From Galerina marginata (taxonomy: Eukaryota > Basidiomycota > Agaricomycetes > Agaricales > Galerinaceae): DNA of 64,000 bases. The notes below the pieces were generated by a model. The model was not told the DNA's origin. It was given only the letters and a program-made list of their open reading frames with translations, and ran no database searches. Of the stretch, positions 11,601-22,904 are shown piece by piece. The stretch's first letter is position 1; each line of letters opens with the position of its first letter. A program made the position numbers and the translations under genes. The DNA lies in assembly GCA_023014335.1 (NCBI GenBank), contig JAECYW010000016.1, forward strand, positions 434,001 to 498,000, written 5' to 3'.

Positions 11601-12917
11601 TAGGAATAATAATTGGTCGGGGCTGGATTCCACGTTTGATGCGTACAGTCGTATCGTTGAGGATATTCGTCGAATCTAAGGAGACTATGATGAGGGGGAA
11701 AAATAGAAAAAATGGACGAACGCACCCATAAAGGTCAACCGCACCCTGAAAGAAATAATCTTGCAAAACTATGGTAGAAGGTAGGAGAAAATATGCTTAC
11801 CGTTCCGTTTATGAAACTGGATCCCATCCCAGGATCATTGTATGTTAGTGGTACATCGATCGGCGAATTGTGATATACGTCTTCGAGCTCAACGAAGTAC
11901 GCTGCATGGAAATCTGGAATTTGTGAGAATTCGTTATCTACAATAATTTTGGCCGTCAGAAAGATGGTTGGTTCAGGAATGTGGACGCAAACGTACCGAC
12001 TTGAATCGCTGATGAGGTTGTTGAGATTGCAAGTCAATCAAAGTGATGATCAGAAGAACAATCGACATACCGATTACAGGGCCTCCCGAAGATATTTGGT
12101 TTGGCGCCGTGACTTTGATAATACCGGCAATGTAGTCCTGCCATGCCGCTCTGTAATCGGTGTCATTCGACCGAGGTTGACCGGCAATCTCTGTCGTTAT
12201 CCAGTGCGAAATGCCACCTGCAGATGTCTCTGCATTGATGTACTGATTTTTCTGTCAGAAAGGTTCACGAGGTAAGGTCGACTAATTGCTTACCGGACCT
12301 ATAGCCATAAGTAATAAAAATCCTGTCAGGTCCAACGAATTTTTAAAATATCATAAAAAAACTCACCAGGTCGAAGAATGATCCACAGACCGGATTCCTT
12401 GGCAGCATCAAACAGGGGTTGAAGAGCGCGATAGCCGTTAAAATCAACGACGCCTCGCGAGGGATTTATTTGCGCCATGTGCGTGTAAACGCTGATAGCA
12501 TTGAACCCCGCAGCCTTTACCTTCTGCAAGATATCTGGCCAGAGGGACGGTACTGGGAGGCGAAAGGTGTGGAATTCACCAGAGCTAGAAATAGTCGTTG
12601 CTATTGAGAAAAGGAAATATAGAGGACTACAAATCGATTACTCACTATATAAAAACTCTTTGACCGCGCACTATAAGACTGTAGCTGTCCCACTGAACGT
12701 CAGGCGTAATTTTCCTGGGTTTTACGATTGGCGTAACATTAGGGAGAGATGTCGGGTTTGAGTGTAAGTCGGTGCCATTGAGTTGGTCAGCAGGAGACGT
12801 CGTTGAAAACGCAGTTGAAGCTTGGATGGTTCTCGCAAGGACAGAAATGACCGACAGTAGCAGTATAGACGCGAACCATAGTCGCCCAAGATATGCCCTC
12901 ATGCTCTTCAAGGTCAT
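8635..12917 (-). CDS. Secreted beta-galactosidase, glycoside hydrolase family 35
   Basis: Hydrolyses terminal beta-galactosyl residues outside the cell. Start MTLKSMRAYLGRLWFASILL carries a signal peptide. Catalytic domain: YSGEFHTFRLP, LRPGPYINAETSAGG, SSGGPVIAIQVDNEF (general acid Glu in DNE), IPEFQSGAGDSWG (nucleophile Glu in PEF) and FYMFYGGTSWGAIPYPG. Middle beta domains fill one long exon (9908-10798) from IGGRQSKVITTDGSF onward. The C-terminal jelly-roll domains include FTFTEALGQPYRAFLFVNGW and TVAVAVWSLTNQT, ending SWSPVGRE and TGA at 8635. Roughly 1,000 residues, normal for fungal GH35. The motifs appear only when tiny exons are included: 5 nt at 12294-12298, 12 nt at 11997-12008 and 20 nt at 11726-11745. 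Well over a dozen introns. Confidence 0.92.
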
Positions 12918-13153
12918 CTTGAAATCTGTGAGGAATTTCTTGCAGCGGTAGCATGATTGGTGATTGTCTGTCCTTTATACGTCCACCCAAGGATGCTGTA
13001 TAGAAAGGTGAATGCGTAGAACGCTTCATCGTAGTTCTTGAACGCCTCATGATTCCGCTCCATGTAATAGAAGTTGCGGATCAACATATTTTCCTGCACC
13101 AAATTAGCTACCCCGTTCACCGAGAGGTCACGGGTGCTGAATGGAGGCGTCAT
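12914..13153 (-). CDS. 79-codon ORF overlapping the beta-galactosidase start (ATGA)
   Basis: This ORF reads MTPPFSTRDLSVNG, then ENMLIRNFYYMERNHEAF, FYAFTFLYSILGWTYKG and ends SSQISR. Its TGA (12914-12916) overlaps the ATG (12915-12917) of the downstream GH35 gene as ATGA. Codon use and the rich Y/F/W content look like a real protein rather than a leader. An acceptor-like CCGTAG just upstream could add SSIQNRYCRN, so this may be the last exon of a gene. No family is recognised. If transcribed with the next gene it would be a bicistronic message. Inference only; RNA would decide. Confidence 0.45.
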   Translation of the reverse strand: MTPPFSTRDLSVNGVANLVQENMLIRNFYYMERNHEAFKNYDEAFYAFTFLYSILGWTYKGQTITNHATAARNSSQISR

Positions 13154-14370
13154 GTTTCGACAATATCGGTTTTGGATGGAGGACTACGGGCCGTGCCATT
13201 GGTACAAGATGCTTTGACGAGTTCTTTGCCTAGGAAGAAGCAGCAACAGGTGGACTGAAATCAATAGCCAGGAAGCCGACGCCAGAAGCCGGAATGCCAG
13301 TAGTCGGATAAGGCCAGCACTCACAGACTTACATTGTCAAAAACACTGGCCTGTAGACACGGAATTCTCTTTCGTCGGTGGAAATGATTCTCCGGAAGAG
13401 GAATATATTTATTACCGCTGGCGGCGATACTGGAATTCATGCTATCTTAGCATAATCAGACTGAAAGAATCGCTTGCAGGGAGAACTTCGGATGACGCTG
13501 GACAGGTGTGCTCAGCATCACGAGTGAAAGCGACTCCGTTTCCATGAACTTAGCTTGAAAGGGGGCATTATTCCCGGGCAATGTTCGAAGGGTTACATTT
13601 ATGCATAGAGCCGATGGTCGATGTCAATCCTAACTAATCGGATTGTCATGGCGTTTGGCGGGAAGTCGGCGTTACAGTAAGATACGGGGTCTTGACATCA
13701 CAACGAAAGGACATACCCAACATTCGTGTCATACTCCAATGTTACAAGCTACCTCTATTCGTTGGGGCTGCTTGAGATAGCATAGCCAGCTATCGGAGCG
13801 GGAGAAAGCAAGTAGAATTTTTTATAGAAGAAACCGCGAAGACAAACTGAGAAAGGATAGCACTGCGTTGAGATCTGGGTTGAAATGACAAAAGGGAGAA
13901 GACCGCGACTAGAAAGCAGCTCCGGACAAGGTACTAAGGGACTGGAGTAGACGTGACTTATCAGTCAGACTTCAGTAACAAACAGAGGGGCGTAGAATGC
14001 TTACTAAACTTGCCCTTTTCCTCCCTCTATTCGAGTCCGTCTACGATGGGTCCAGGCAATGTTCTAATTTCAAGATTGACGCAGGGGGTCAAATCTGAGG
14101 CCAGTTGACCTCGCCGCTGTGCAATGACCATGAGGGCGGCCAGCAGACCGCATAGACCGCATAGAACGAAAGAAAAAACAGAAGCGGATTGTCAAACATG
14201 TCGTGGAGGTAGGTAAGAGTCGTCTTGGTGATCCAGTCTGAGTCCGGCAATCAAACGAAATATTCCCACACCTCGAGTACTGTAGCACCGATAAGATAAG
14301 ATTCCCAATAATCGCGATCAATCTCAACATACTTATCCCTCACTGCTGGCCCTAATTTCTTCTTCCTGAG
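13154..14370. other. About 1.2 kb with no recognised gene
   Basis: No convincing coding exons on either strand. A frame at 14070-14330 (minus) starts with hydrophobic residues but breaks into low-quality sequence with no domain. Confidence 0.4.
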
Positions 14371-14522
14371 GAAACAGAAAGATAAGAAACATGTTTCATG
14401 ACACTTTTCTCTGTATCTTTGAGAAACAGGCTTCGGGGTTTCCTTTTTTAGTAAGCCCGGACGCCTGTTTCTTCAAGAAATAGGCCAGTATGTCCTGAAA
14501 CGTGTTTCTTTTTCTCTGTTTC
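14371..14522. repeat. Fold-back repeat, about 150 bp
   Basis: Left arm 14371-14398 and right arm 14496-14522 are imperfect inverted copies (GAAACAGAAAGATAAGAAAC at left; the complement of the right arm reads GAAACAGAGAAAAAGAAACA). A second, inner pair around GAAACAGGC (near 14431 and 14464) also folds back. The structure could be a small non-autonomous transposon or a transcribed hairpin; target-site duplications are not obvious. Confidence 0.5.
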
Positions 14523-14526
14523 TTAC

Positions 14527-15182
14527 GGAAACAGCAGTGGTCGCCAGCAGTGCCTGGCTTGCCCCGGCCCTCCTCGGGGATAGTGACTTACCTGGGACGT
14601 CGAAAAATTTCTGTTCGCTTTGGCAGTGATAGTGGGATGGTCATTTTCCAAATCCTCGATACACCACCACTGGTCCACCAGGATGTAAGGTACTCTTAAT
14701 TAAGCCTACAGTGTTCTGTCGTTGCGAGTCGCCTGGGCCATACATACAGCTTACGTGGTAATTAAAGTTGTAAATGATATGCAATTCAATTGATTTGGAA
14801 CAAATTTTCGTTACTAAAACCGTGCCTAATTCGCGATTTTCACCCCCACCGTCCACGTTACATATTGCTACACGATACGCATCAGATTAGCGCCAATAAT
14901 ATCTCCTAATGTATGATCCCGAGAAGCGGTAATCTAGTTCACCGACTCGCCAAAACACTTTAATTACGGTTCTCTGTAGATTGACTGCATTTTTCGTCAA
15001 AGACTATTTATATTTAAAGTTACAATACCAATGTAGTGCTTCCTCTCTTCGTCTTTTCCTCCTGAAGATACAATAAAAGCGTGGACATCAAGCCTGTATT
15101 GAAGATGAAACCGGAGCTAGCGCTGGCCTGACGCTTATAGTCCGTGCTGGGTCACCACTTCCGTCTTCCAGTGGATGCTTTT
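14527..15182. other. About 650 bp with no recognised gene
   Basis: AT-rich 3' flank of the DUF6534 gene. No coding exon or clear repeat was found. Confidence 0.4.
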
Positions 15183-17230
15183 TCATGAGGCCTCCAAAGT
15201 TAAATTGGGGACAATAGCTGCTGGTGGATCATCCCCAAATAAAAGGGAACTCGGGATATGAAGATCTACAGAAATGTCCATGTTTTCTTTCAACCTCTTT
15301 TTGGCGTTAAATCTGCAATCATACGTTAAAAATGGGAGCAACGAGGTATCCATGAGGGGTGAATAAATACCCACAGCGCGAGTATTGAATTTGCATAAAC
15401 TTCGAGACTATTGTGAGGAGCGGTTAAACAAATGCGAGAGGAATTCCTTACTCACTTCCTGGTACCCAGAACTCCACAGTGAGGTACATCACTGAGGATG
15501 GATTTGAGGCATACTAGAGAGAGATTCGGCGTCAGTTATATACTACAAACTTGAAAGTTGTGCTTGTCGCATGCGCTGACTAGAACAATTGGAACAATTG
15601 CCAACACACTAAAGTTTCAGAAGAATTTAAATAAGCAAACGCAGGAAGCACCGAGCGAATTCCATTTGACTTACGCCGTTAATACCCCTGTTCCAACGAA
15701 GAAAATGACCAGGTAATTCACCGCACCCTTGCCTCTGTAAGCGTTATTTCCCATTGGGACGATAAACCTAATGCACATCTGGAAAGAAGATCCGTCTCAC
15801 CGCCCAAGGTAACCGAAATACGAGGACTTCGAACAACAGAGAACCGCTGCGAGGATCACCGCAATGCAGCTGTCGATAGCCGCCGTCGATCCAAAGCCGA
15901 TATAAATCATTCTCTACCGAGGGAATAGTGATCCAACCTGATAGATGTCTCGATGAAGGTACTGGTATTCTCACCTCGAACGATCCTGGGAAGTTGAATA
16001 TTGACACTATTGGTCCACTGTGACAGGTATTTGTTAATCGGTGGACGTCTACAAGAGAATAAGGGCTTACAGATATATCGAAACGCCTATTTCATGAAAA
16101 TAGTATCAGGATTCACCAGCCCATCATGTCGCAAAGGTAAGAAACCTACCAACACCGAGTGCTGGAGAGGCTAGAGGTTAACCATAAAACAAAAGCGCAG
16201 AACGACAATCGTACATGCGGCGTAGAGAAACGTGATAACTGAGAATGACTGAAAAGGCGCGCATCAGCACCAATCACAGTCGCGGCACCTGTCGTATTGG
16301 GCTTGAGACCTACTTTAATAGCTCGCGAATGCCGTTCCTTGATGAGAATATTCTCCGCCACTTGTCAATGGCAGCGTGCATAGGTTAGATCATAAGGTTG
16401 TCGCCATGGAGCACTCACAAACCCAGATAAGCCTCAAGTAGAAGCTATCCCAAACATTCAAAGCGTCAATACAAAACTAGGGAAACAGAGCGAAGAACAG
16501 ACCTTTGAACAAAAATGATAAGGGCGCCCTTTGAATAATAAGAATCAGACAAATTTGGAGTATATATGAAGTGGGGGGACTGAAATTTGAGGTGGAAATG
16601 AGTTTATGATCCTCATACCTTGGTCATAGCCATAATCTAAGCATAATGTGGAGAATGGATGGCGAATGTTAAGATTATAGGAATCCAAGTCACACCGGTA
16701 TCGACTTGCCTTCAAACACCTAGAAAAGGTACACATGGGAAAGTAGTTATGATTCTGTATCGCGACGAACAGAAATGAGCTTACCAAACGACTGTCTCAT
16801 GTGTATACTTTGACGAGCTCGTGAACTCTGTATACATCAGAATCGACGAAAAGACAAAGTGCAGGGACTCCATGAGGCTATTTATAGTTCAGAGACAGAG
16901 GTCAACGCGTCATATTGTCGGGATAGGATCAAAACTTACAAAACCATGATTATCTGTTCAAAAGGTAGGCGAAATGAGTAAGCCAACATAAAGAGAGCTA
17001 TTAAAATGGCAATAGAAAACAACTTACTGTTAATTTGCGAGATCTGGAGTCTTTTATATAGTTTGAAAAGTACTGAAAGGTCTGGAGAAAGGTCACTCCA
17101 AATAACCTGGAAGGATGGAACGGCATTGGTTGGTACACCTTCGGCGCGAAAGAGGTCAATTTGCTCACACTGATCCTGTCAAAAATCCAACGAAGGGTGC
17201 GTGTAGGTCCTCCGGTACATCCATGTCCAT
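15183..17230 (-). CDS. DUF6534-family multi-span membrane protein
   Basis: Intron-rich membrane protein of a family abundant in Agaricomycetes; function unknown. Start is MDMDVPEDLHAPFVGFLTGS (ATG at 17230). Splicing then gives SVLFGVTFLQTFQYFSNYI, VFLMESLHFVFSSILMYTEF, a segment with GALIIFVQ, FYLRLIWV and RIFSSRNG, and SVITFLYAACTIVVL. The diagnostic block is GFGSTAAIDSCIAVILAAV, followed by NYLVIFFVGTGVLTA and YANSILALFNAKKRLKEN, then a short soluble tail ending AAIVPNLTLEAS at TGA 15183. About ten introns of 40-70 nt are needed; the phases I checked agree (for example GGA TCA GT joined to G TTA TTT GGA). Roughly seven membrane segments. One or two middle exons are uncertain. Confidence 0.72.
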
Positions 17231-17689
17231 GATAGCAACTCGAAGGCTTGATCGAGTGCGTGGTGAGAGTGGCGAGGTTAGAGAGTAGACGAGGTACAGA
17301 CGCAGAACCAAGTGCAGTTCGTCGTCGTGGAGATTTTAAAGTGGAGTCATTTGATACCTCGGCGCTGATATTAGGATGCTTCGAAGCTTCAAATCGGCGT
17401 TATTGATCTTCCGAGTGAGAAGGAGTCTGACACATACCGCCCATTTTGGTACTAACCGATTAATGCCCTGGCGGCTCGTTGTTAGAATTTGGGAAGGTAG
17501 AAAAAGGTAGAAAAAGGAGGATTTTTACCTATTCCTAGAAAATGAAAGGTCTTAGCCTGTTGATACTATAACTAAATGTTAGCAAAGTTCAGCATTTTGA
17601 CACAGCCTCTGGGTGTCTTACCTTTCGAAGGCCTAAAGATACCGAAACATGCTCCAAGAATGATCTCCTGCGAATAATTGTCCACAAAG

Positions 17690-17880
17690 TGGTGATAAGG
17701 TTATTCATCATTCTTGTGGGGAGATTAGGACGCTACGCAGCGCGAGGTCTTTACTTGCAAATAGTCTAAAAATAGCGATGAAGGAACATTTTTGATTAAG
17801 GGTGATAAAGCCTTTCATTTGGGAGATTGAGATGCAGCGCGAAGTTTTCCTTTGCGAGTGGACTTGTAATGCATTCGAAA
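17690..17880. repeat. Diverged tandem direct repeat
   Basis: Two neighbouring stretches (about 17690-17770 and 17799-17872) share the order GGTGATAA, TTCAT, GGGAGATT, GCAGCGCGA and CTTT..TTGC. They look like an old local duplication upstream of the DUF6534 gene. Nothing else is recognised between 17231 and 18364. Confidence 0.35.
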
Positions 17881-18364
17881 TTGAGTGAGAAGGAATAAAG
17901 GTAGACCCCTACTCACCTCATACCCCCTTAGCAAGAATAAAGCGGCGGTGAAGCGAGGGTTCGGATTGAACCTGGGTTCTACTGGTATTGGAGAAGCGAA
18001 GTCGCAAACAGGCTAATGGAACGATGAGAAGTGCGGGGTGTGGCTCCGGCGGCTTCGATGCCTTGTGCCAAGCTTAATTTTGCGTATTTTCAGCTCAGCG
18101 CTCTACGTCAGTGCAGCAACATTTCAACCATTCTGTCAATCATCTGATCATGACGATGATATGCTGAGCGTACCCGCCTTCCCCGTGTCCCCACCTCACT
18201 TTCTCCTACGTCAAGGACTTAGAATACCCACCATCGATATGCCGAAATCCGCGCTGCATTCTATGATACAAGTAGTTCAGAGACTTCCAGGTCAATTATT
18301 GGACGTCTGCCCTACGTTTTGACATATAGAACTTGAACTCGGTTTCTCTAATTATCCAGAAAAC

Positions 18365-18833
18365 CTAAGGGTCATTGTAAGCAGAACAAGTGGCGGCTCC
18401 GAGAATGTAGACAATGGCGAAAATGCACACCAGCAAGGTATCGAGGCCCACAACCACTCGGAGATCATTAGAAATTGAGCGAGGAGCGCTTCAAGAAGAG
18501 TAATATCATAAACCGAGAGCTAGGAAGATAAATGAAGCGAACGTACCGGATCTTGAGTAGGGTAAGTTGAGAGTCCGATCCGTAAGTTTGGGCGTTCGTG
18601 GAGATCTCATATACAGGCGTCAGTGGGAGGCACGATGCCTAAACCAGCTCGTACACTATGTCCAAAGACGCGGATGGCGAGAAGGTAAAACGCCAGGAAC
18701 ATTGTCGAGCTACATGCCTAAGCCCAGCGTCGACATCGACAATAGCAAGAGGCGCGGCCACAATGGTACGGGCTAGACTACTTACCTGCCCTGACTCGGG
18801 TTTCGAGCTGGAACTTGCGCCTATACGGGCCAT
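18365..18833 (-). CDS. Candidate small membrane protein (weak model)
   Basis: Possible gene starting MARIGASSSSKPESGQ, with a donor right after GQ. A phase-matched path uses an acceptor at GGTTTAG to read PVYEISTNAQTYGSDSQLTL, then a donor at ATCCG and acceptor at CTTGAAG to reach ISNDLRVVVGLDTLL and a hydrophobic segment VCIFAIVYILGAATC, stopping at TAG 18365-18367. One or two membrane spans. No family is recognised, the first intron is long (about 160 nt), and it could be the 3' end of a larger gene. Confidence 0.3.
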
Positions 18834-21002
18834 TGAGTCAGTCGATTACAGCTAAGCCAGCAAATAATCGAATCGAACAACACCAAAAAGACAGATACGC
18901 GGCGTTGGCGAGATCTGGAAGGACCTGTGCCTTTAGAAATTCTATATATACCCATTAACATTGATCATGACGTTGGAGGTATCGAGGAAACTAACCAACA
19001 ATCAACGTTCCATAGTCCGAGTCGGGTAGGCAATCGCCTGTGCAGAGGAAGAGCGCGTGGGGGAAGCCGCTTGGCCAAGGACTCGCTCGCGTGTTCACAA
19101 AACAGACCAGGACAGCGCGTCAGGAAGATAAGGACGAAGTCGGCACTAGAGACGCAGGCTATGAGATGATATCGACTGAGCGAGGCGAACGAAAGGAGAA
19201 AACGTACCTGGTCTTGACTTCAACTCAAAGGTTTCCTAGCGCATTATTCTCGCCCTTCAGCGTCGAGACCGTCCACGGAGGAAATGTTGCCGTAGGTGAA
19301 GTCGCACAGAACTATTGCCCAAGTTGGCGCATAAAGAGAAAAGAGTAGAAAACTAAAACTGACGAATATTCGAGGTGAGCTCTAGCGTCAGACCTAACGT
19401 TACGCCCAATGGTGGAGTGAGGAAGATCAGTCGCCGAAGAGCGGATGCCCTAGAATATCAATGTGGTACAGCTGTTCATGCTTCCCAGAGATTTGACTTG
19501 AACTGGAGCCGACGTCGAAAGGGAAAAACAAGGCCGGGCAGTCAGTAGTTAGTTAGGAAAATGGACCATTAATGGTCAATATTTGAAGGAAGAGGCGCCT
19601 GGTACGCGGCTATAGGTTTGCGATCTAACCATGCAGACGATGGAAGTACGAACGACACAGAAATTTTTCGAAGGCGCGAAAATGGGATTATGAAAGCTCG
19701 AGCTCGGACTGCATCCCTGGCCAGACTGTGAAGACGGAGGGCACAATTTCTTTTCGAATCTCGACCCTTCCCTTTGTAGCTTCAGCTCCATATGATATTC
19801 ACGATCACTGTCCACTCTCCACCGATTAACGGTCCAGCTTCCCTGCTTTCGATCCTTGGTCTTAACCGGTAGGTATTACCTTAGGGGTTACAAATGCCCG
19901 GCGCTCGTGAACCCGACGCCATCGTCTGCGTGCAGCATAACGAAGACTATGTTGCAATGTCCCGTATCAGCCATAATGGTTCTGGAGAGAAAGCGGCTGG
20001 ACGGGACGATCGTCAACAAGCAACCTGTATGGTGGACATCGGGTAGGATATCACGCGCATATATCGCGCAACTTGACCCTCTGACTCCGATGAAAACAGT
20101 GCTTGTAGACGATGGCCCGGTACCTGGCCTGAAAGGCTCGCCAGTGCCTCTCCTGAGTCGTTGGGCTTGAAATGAGATGGAGCGAGACAGCATGCGCAGC
20201 TGCACCAGTGGTGGAGCAATAAGAGTCATAAGACTGAAGCCATTGAGTACAACGGGACCAGACGGATGAAGACCACACATTCGTGGCAAGCCGCAGCATC
20301 GCCTGAACGATAGTCGACAGTAGCACCCAGACCTCCGTTCGATGGACTGCAAAAGATGAGGTCAGTACGACGTTTACCCCTATAAACCTCAGTGTATGCA
20401 CTTACTTCGAGCATAGAACCTGCCCTTTCAACTCATCGGCGAAGAAATTCAGTTGCAGAACGATCGAAGAGTGCGATCTGAAGTTGTGTGGAACTTTCAA
20501 GTTGAAAAGAGGCAAAATAGTGCGATGTTGCTGGCCATGTAAAACGTGCGCTGAAGGTGGCTAACCGTCGAAGTGGTCGATATAGATGGAGGAATGGGTG
20601 CGTGACGCCGATACGATGAGATGGTCGCTGGGAGGATATATTTGTTTGTCTGTGCTTGGTTTAAATACCGAAGCTATTCAGTCACTAGTCACTAGGGGCT
20701 TGCTAGGGGCTGTCAAGTTGGGCTCGAGCAACCTTTTCTTGAAAGCAAACTACAACCCGCTTAGCAGCTGAGTCCTTCCGAATAAATTATTCAACGTCAT
20801 TGCTAAGTAATTTCCCAACTCCAACTGCCACGGTACGCATCATTAAATCTAACGAAAATTTTACAGTCCGTTTTCTGCCGCTCTCCCGCTCTCTCAACGC
20901 TCTCTTCATAACAACTCCAGGAACCATCGTAGCGTCTCAGTTTTTATTGTATTGTCTCCCCAGGGTTGAAGACTGCAAGCTTCAAAATTACAGTACTACC
21001 TA
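18834..21002. other. About 2.2 kb, no gene assigned
   Basis: Between 19500 and 20650 all three minus-strand frames stay open for long runs, so the frame cannot be chosen. A piece reading SSIVLQLNFFADELKGQVL (about 20410-20490, minus) followed by a GTAAGT donor hints at a real exon. Later pieces with LRKISVSFVLPSSAWLD (about 19600-19690) might belong to the same gene. I could not build a consistent model or name a family. Confidence 0.3.
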
Positions 21003-22827
21003 TCAATTGAATACAGGGGGAACCATCTCCAGTAACACACTCGAGCATACGCCGTTGGTAGCATTCGGAGAGAATATGGGAGTTAACGGATCCGTGCACA
21101 CCGCCCAAAGGTCGGCGTGTCCACTTACAGAAAGTACTGGCGGTCCGATAAAAGGACCAAAGGCCCCAACTGGATTCGGCTAGAAGTAAAAGGAAATAGG
21201 TTAGAATGATCTTTGTTATGTATGAAATCATTTTTTCGCTTACCACAGCACACATGGTTGTGCTAAAGTTCGAAACAAAATCGAAGAGGACGACTCCACC
21301 AGGCGCAGGCGTCAAGGAGAAACCACCAGGCGCTCCGATCGCTCCACCCGACAGGCGGAAGAAATGCCCAGTAGCTGTTTGTGCCAGATTTCCCTGTCGC
21401 GCGAAGCTCATCAATCAAACCGGCCACGCAGATGTAAAGAAAAATAAAATTACCGAAAGTTCAAACAACTGCTGGTTTACGGGTATCGTCATACCACTGA
21501 AAATGGCTCCAAGGAGGATAGGCGAACCAACACCGCTTGAGGGCAACATCTGCAGATTGAAATTAAAATCAGGTACCCCTCCTGCTCCAGGGAACAGGAT
21601 CGCATTGGATAGGCATTGCGTAGGGTTCAGAGGCGCCGCCGACGTATCTTGATACACCGCAAGGATATTGCCAGACCCGCAGATCTCGGTGCTATCCGCG
21701 TTGCAGACCATGTTGCACTGCGAGTCCGGCAATGGGGAGACCAGAGACATGTATGTCGCGCACCCTTAATTTTAAGAAGCGCGATTAACGAACTGATTTA
21801 TCAGATAAAGTTATCGGAATGGGACGACGTACAGCACTCCTGCCCGAATTCTAATCCAGCAAGCGCGAATCCTGCTGCTTTGCATGCTGAAGTGCAACTC
21901 TCAGCAGTGACTCCGGAGATTGTAAGTTGGGTCCCAAGAACGCGTGGTTGATTCGCCGGGCGATCTCTAAAAATTGGCACTGAAAACCTGCATTTTGTGA
22001 AAGCTGCGAAAAAAGAACTGACTGGAAGCAACCCTTGTACTGGAACGTTCCTACATTTTGCTTGATGGTGGGAGAAGTGGGTGTGGGTGTGGGTGTGGGT
22101 GTAGGTGTAGGAGTCGAAGTTGTGGTAGACGTCGAAGTGGGAGTCGGGGGAATAGAAGAAATCGCTACGCTAAAACGGTACACATTAACATATCTCTTCC
22201 TCGACGGAACGCAGATCTTGACTCACTGCTGTAAAACTGATATGGCATTTGATCCACCGCAAATTTCGTTTCCGTTTCCGGTACAAGGCATTCCGCACTG
22301 ACTATTGTCGATGGGAACTGCAGGTGATTCTATCACATTGTCGCAATCTGAAGAAAATTATTACAGATGTCAAAATGGGAAAATGGAACGAAAGTACTTA
22401 CAACATTCCTGGTTACATCGAATTAAGTTGGTCAATGGGTCGAACGGAGGAATTTACATACTCTGGAAAATTCTACACCGGCAAAATTATAACCAGCTGG
22501 CGTACAAAACGTGATGCAGGATTCGATTGTCATATTGGTAACGTCCGTGAAAGCCGCTATGCGTAGCGTGCGAGCGGACGGTATATCACTGGCATAATAA
22601 TTGTCATTAGTGTAAAATCATCCATAAAAATGAATGGTGTATAATACCTGAAGCAACCGAAGGAGACCCATCCCGTAGGAAGCGATACGGATTGCCTGAC
22701 GTCCAGCATTGGAGACGCATATGCACGAAACTAATTGGCAGTTCAGTGTACTGTCAGACAGAGGGCCGGCACGGGGTTGACATACTGCTGTAGCTGCTAC
22801 GAGGAAGAGATACTTCGCGACCACCAT
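21003..22827 (-). CDS. Secreted protein with two WSC domains
   Basis: Likely extracellular carbohydrate-binding or wall-associated protein. Start MVVAKYLFLVAATA, intron (GTATGT..AATTAG), then FRAYASP. WSC domain 1: GWVSFGCF, MTIESCITFC, GVEFSRECYCDN and CTGNGNEICGG. A Thr-Pro linker (TPTPTPTPTPT) follows; on the plus strand it shows as GTGGGTGTGGGTGTG. WSC domain 2: VGTFQYKGCF, VTAESCTSAC, ECWCATYM and CNADSTEICGSGN. The C-terminal region includes GVPDFNFNLQMLPSSGVG, RLSGGAIGAPGGFSLTP, FVSNFSTTMC and PNATNGVCSSVLLEMVPP; no known domain is recognised there. The ECYC motif is rebuilt only by a 7-nt exon at 22402-22408. Stop TGA at 21003. Role in stress sensing or adhesion is inference. Confidence 0.85.
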
Positions 22828-22894
22828 TGCTTTTAATGATTGTAAAGATTTGGGTCGTCGAACTAGGGCCCGAGGATCGCAAAAAATTTGGCCT

Positions 22895-22904
22895 CCATTA
22901 TATA
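22895..22904 (-). promoter_or_regulatory. TATA box before the WSC gene
   Basis: TATATAATGG on the minus strand, about 70 bases upstream of the ATG at 22827, a normal distance for a fungal core promoter. Confidence 0.4.

Noticed and set aside
12787..13050. Splicing the 79-codon ORF into the GH35 protein
   Set aside because: The possible donor/acceptor pairs lead to early stops or to a frame other than GH35.
19888..20352. 154-codon minus-strand ORF
   Set aside because: All three frames are open here, the composition is Arg/Cys-rich and no domain or clean splice path is found.
22035..22301. Plus-strand ORF with Gly-Val repeats
   Set aside because: It is the reverse complement of the Thr-Pro linker in the WSC gene, whose domain motifs and splice sites lie on the minus strand.
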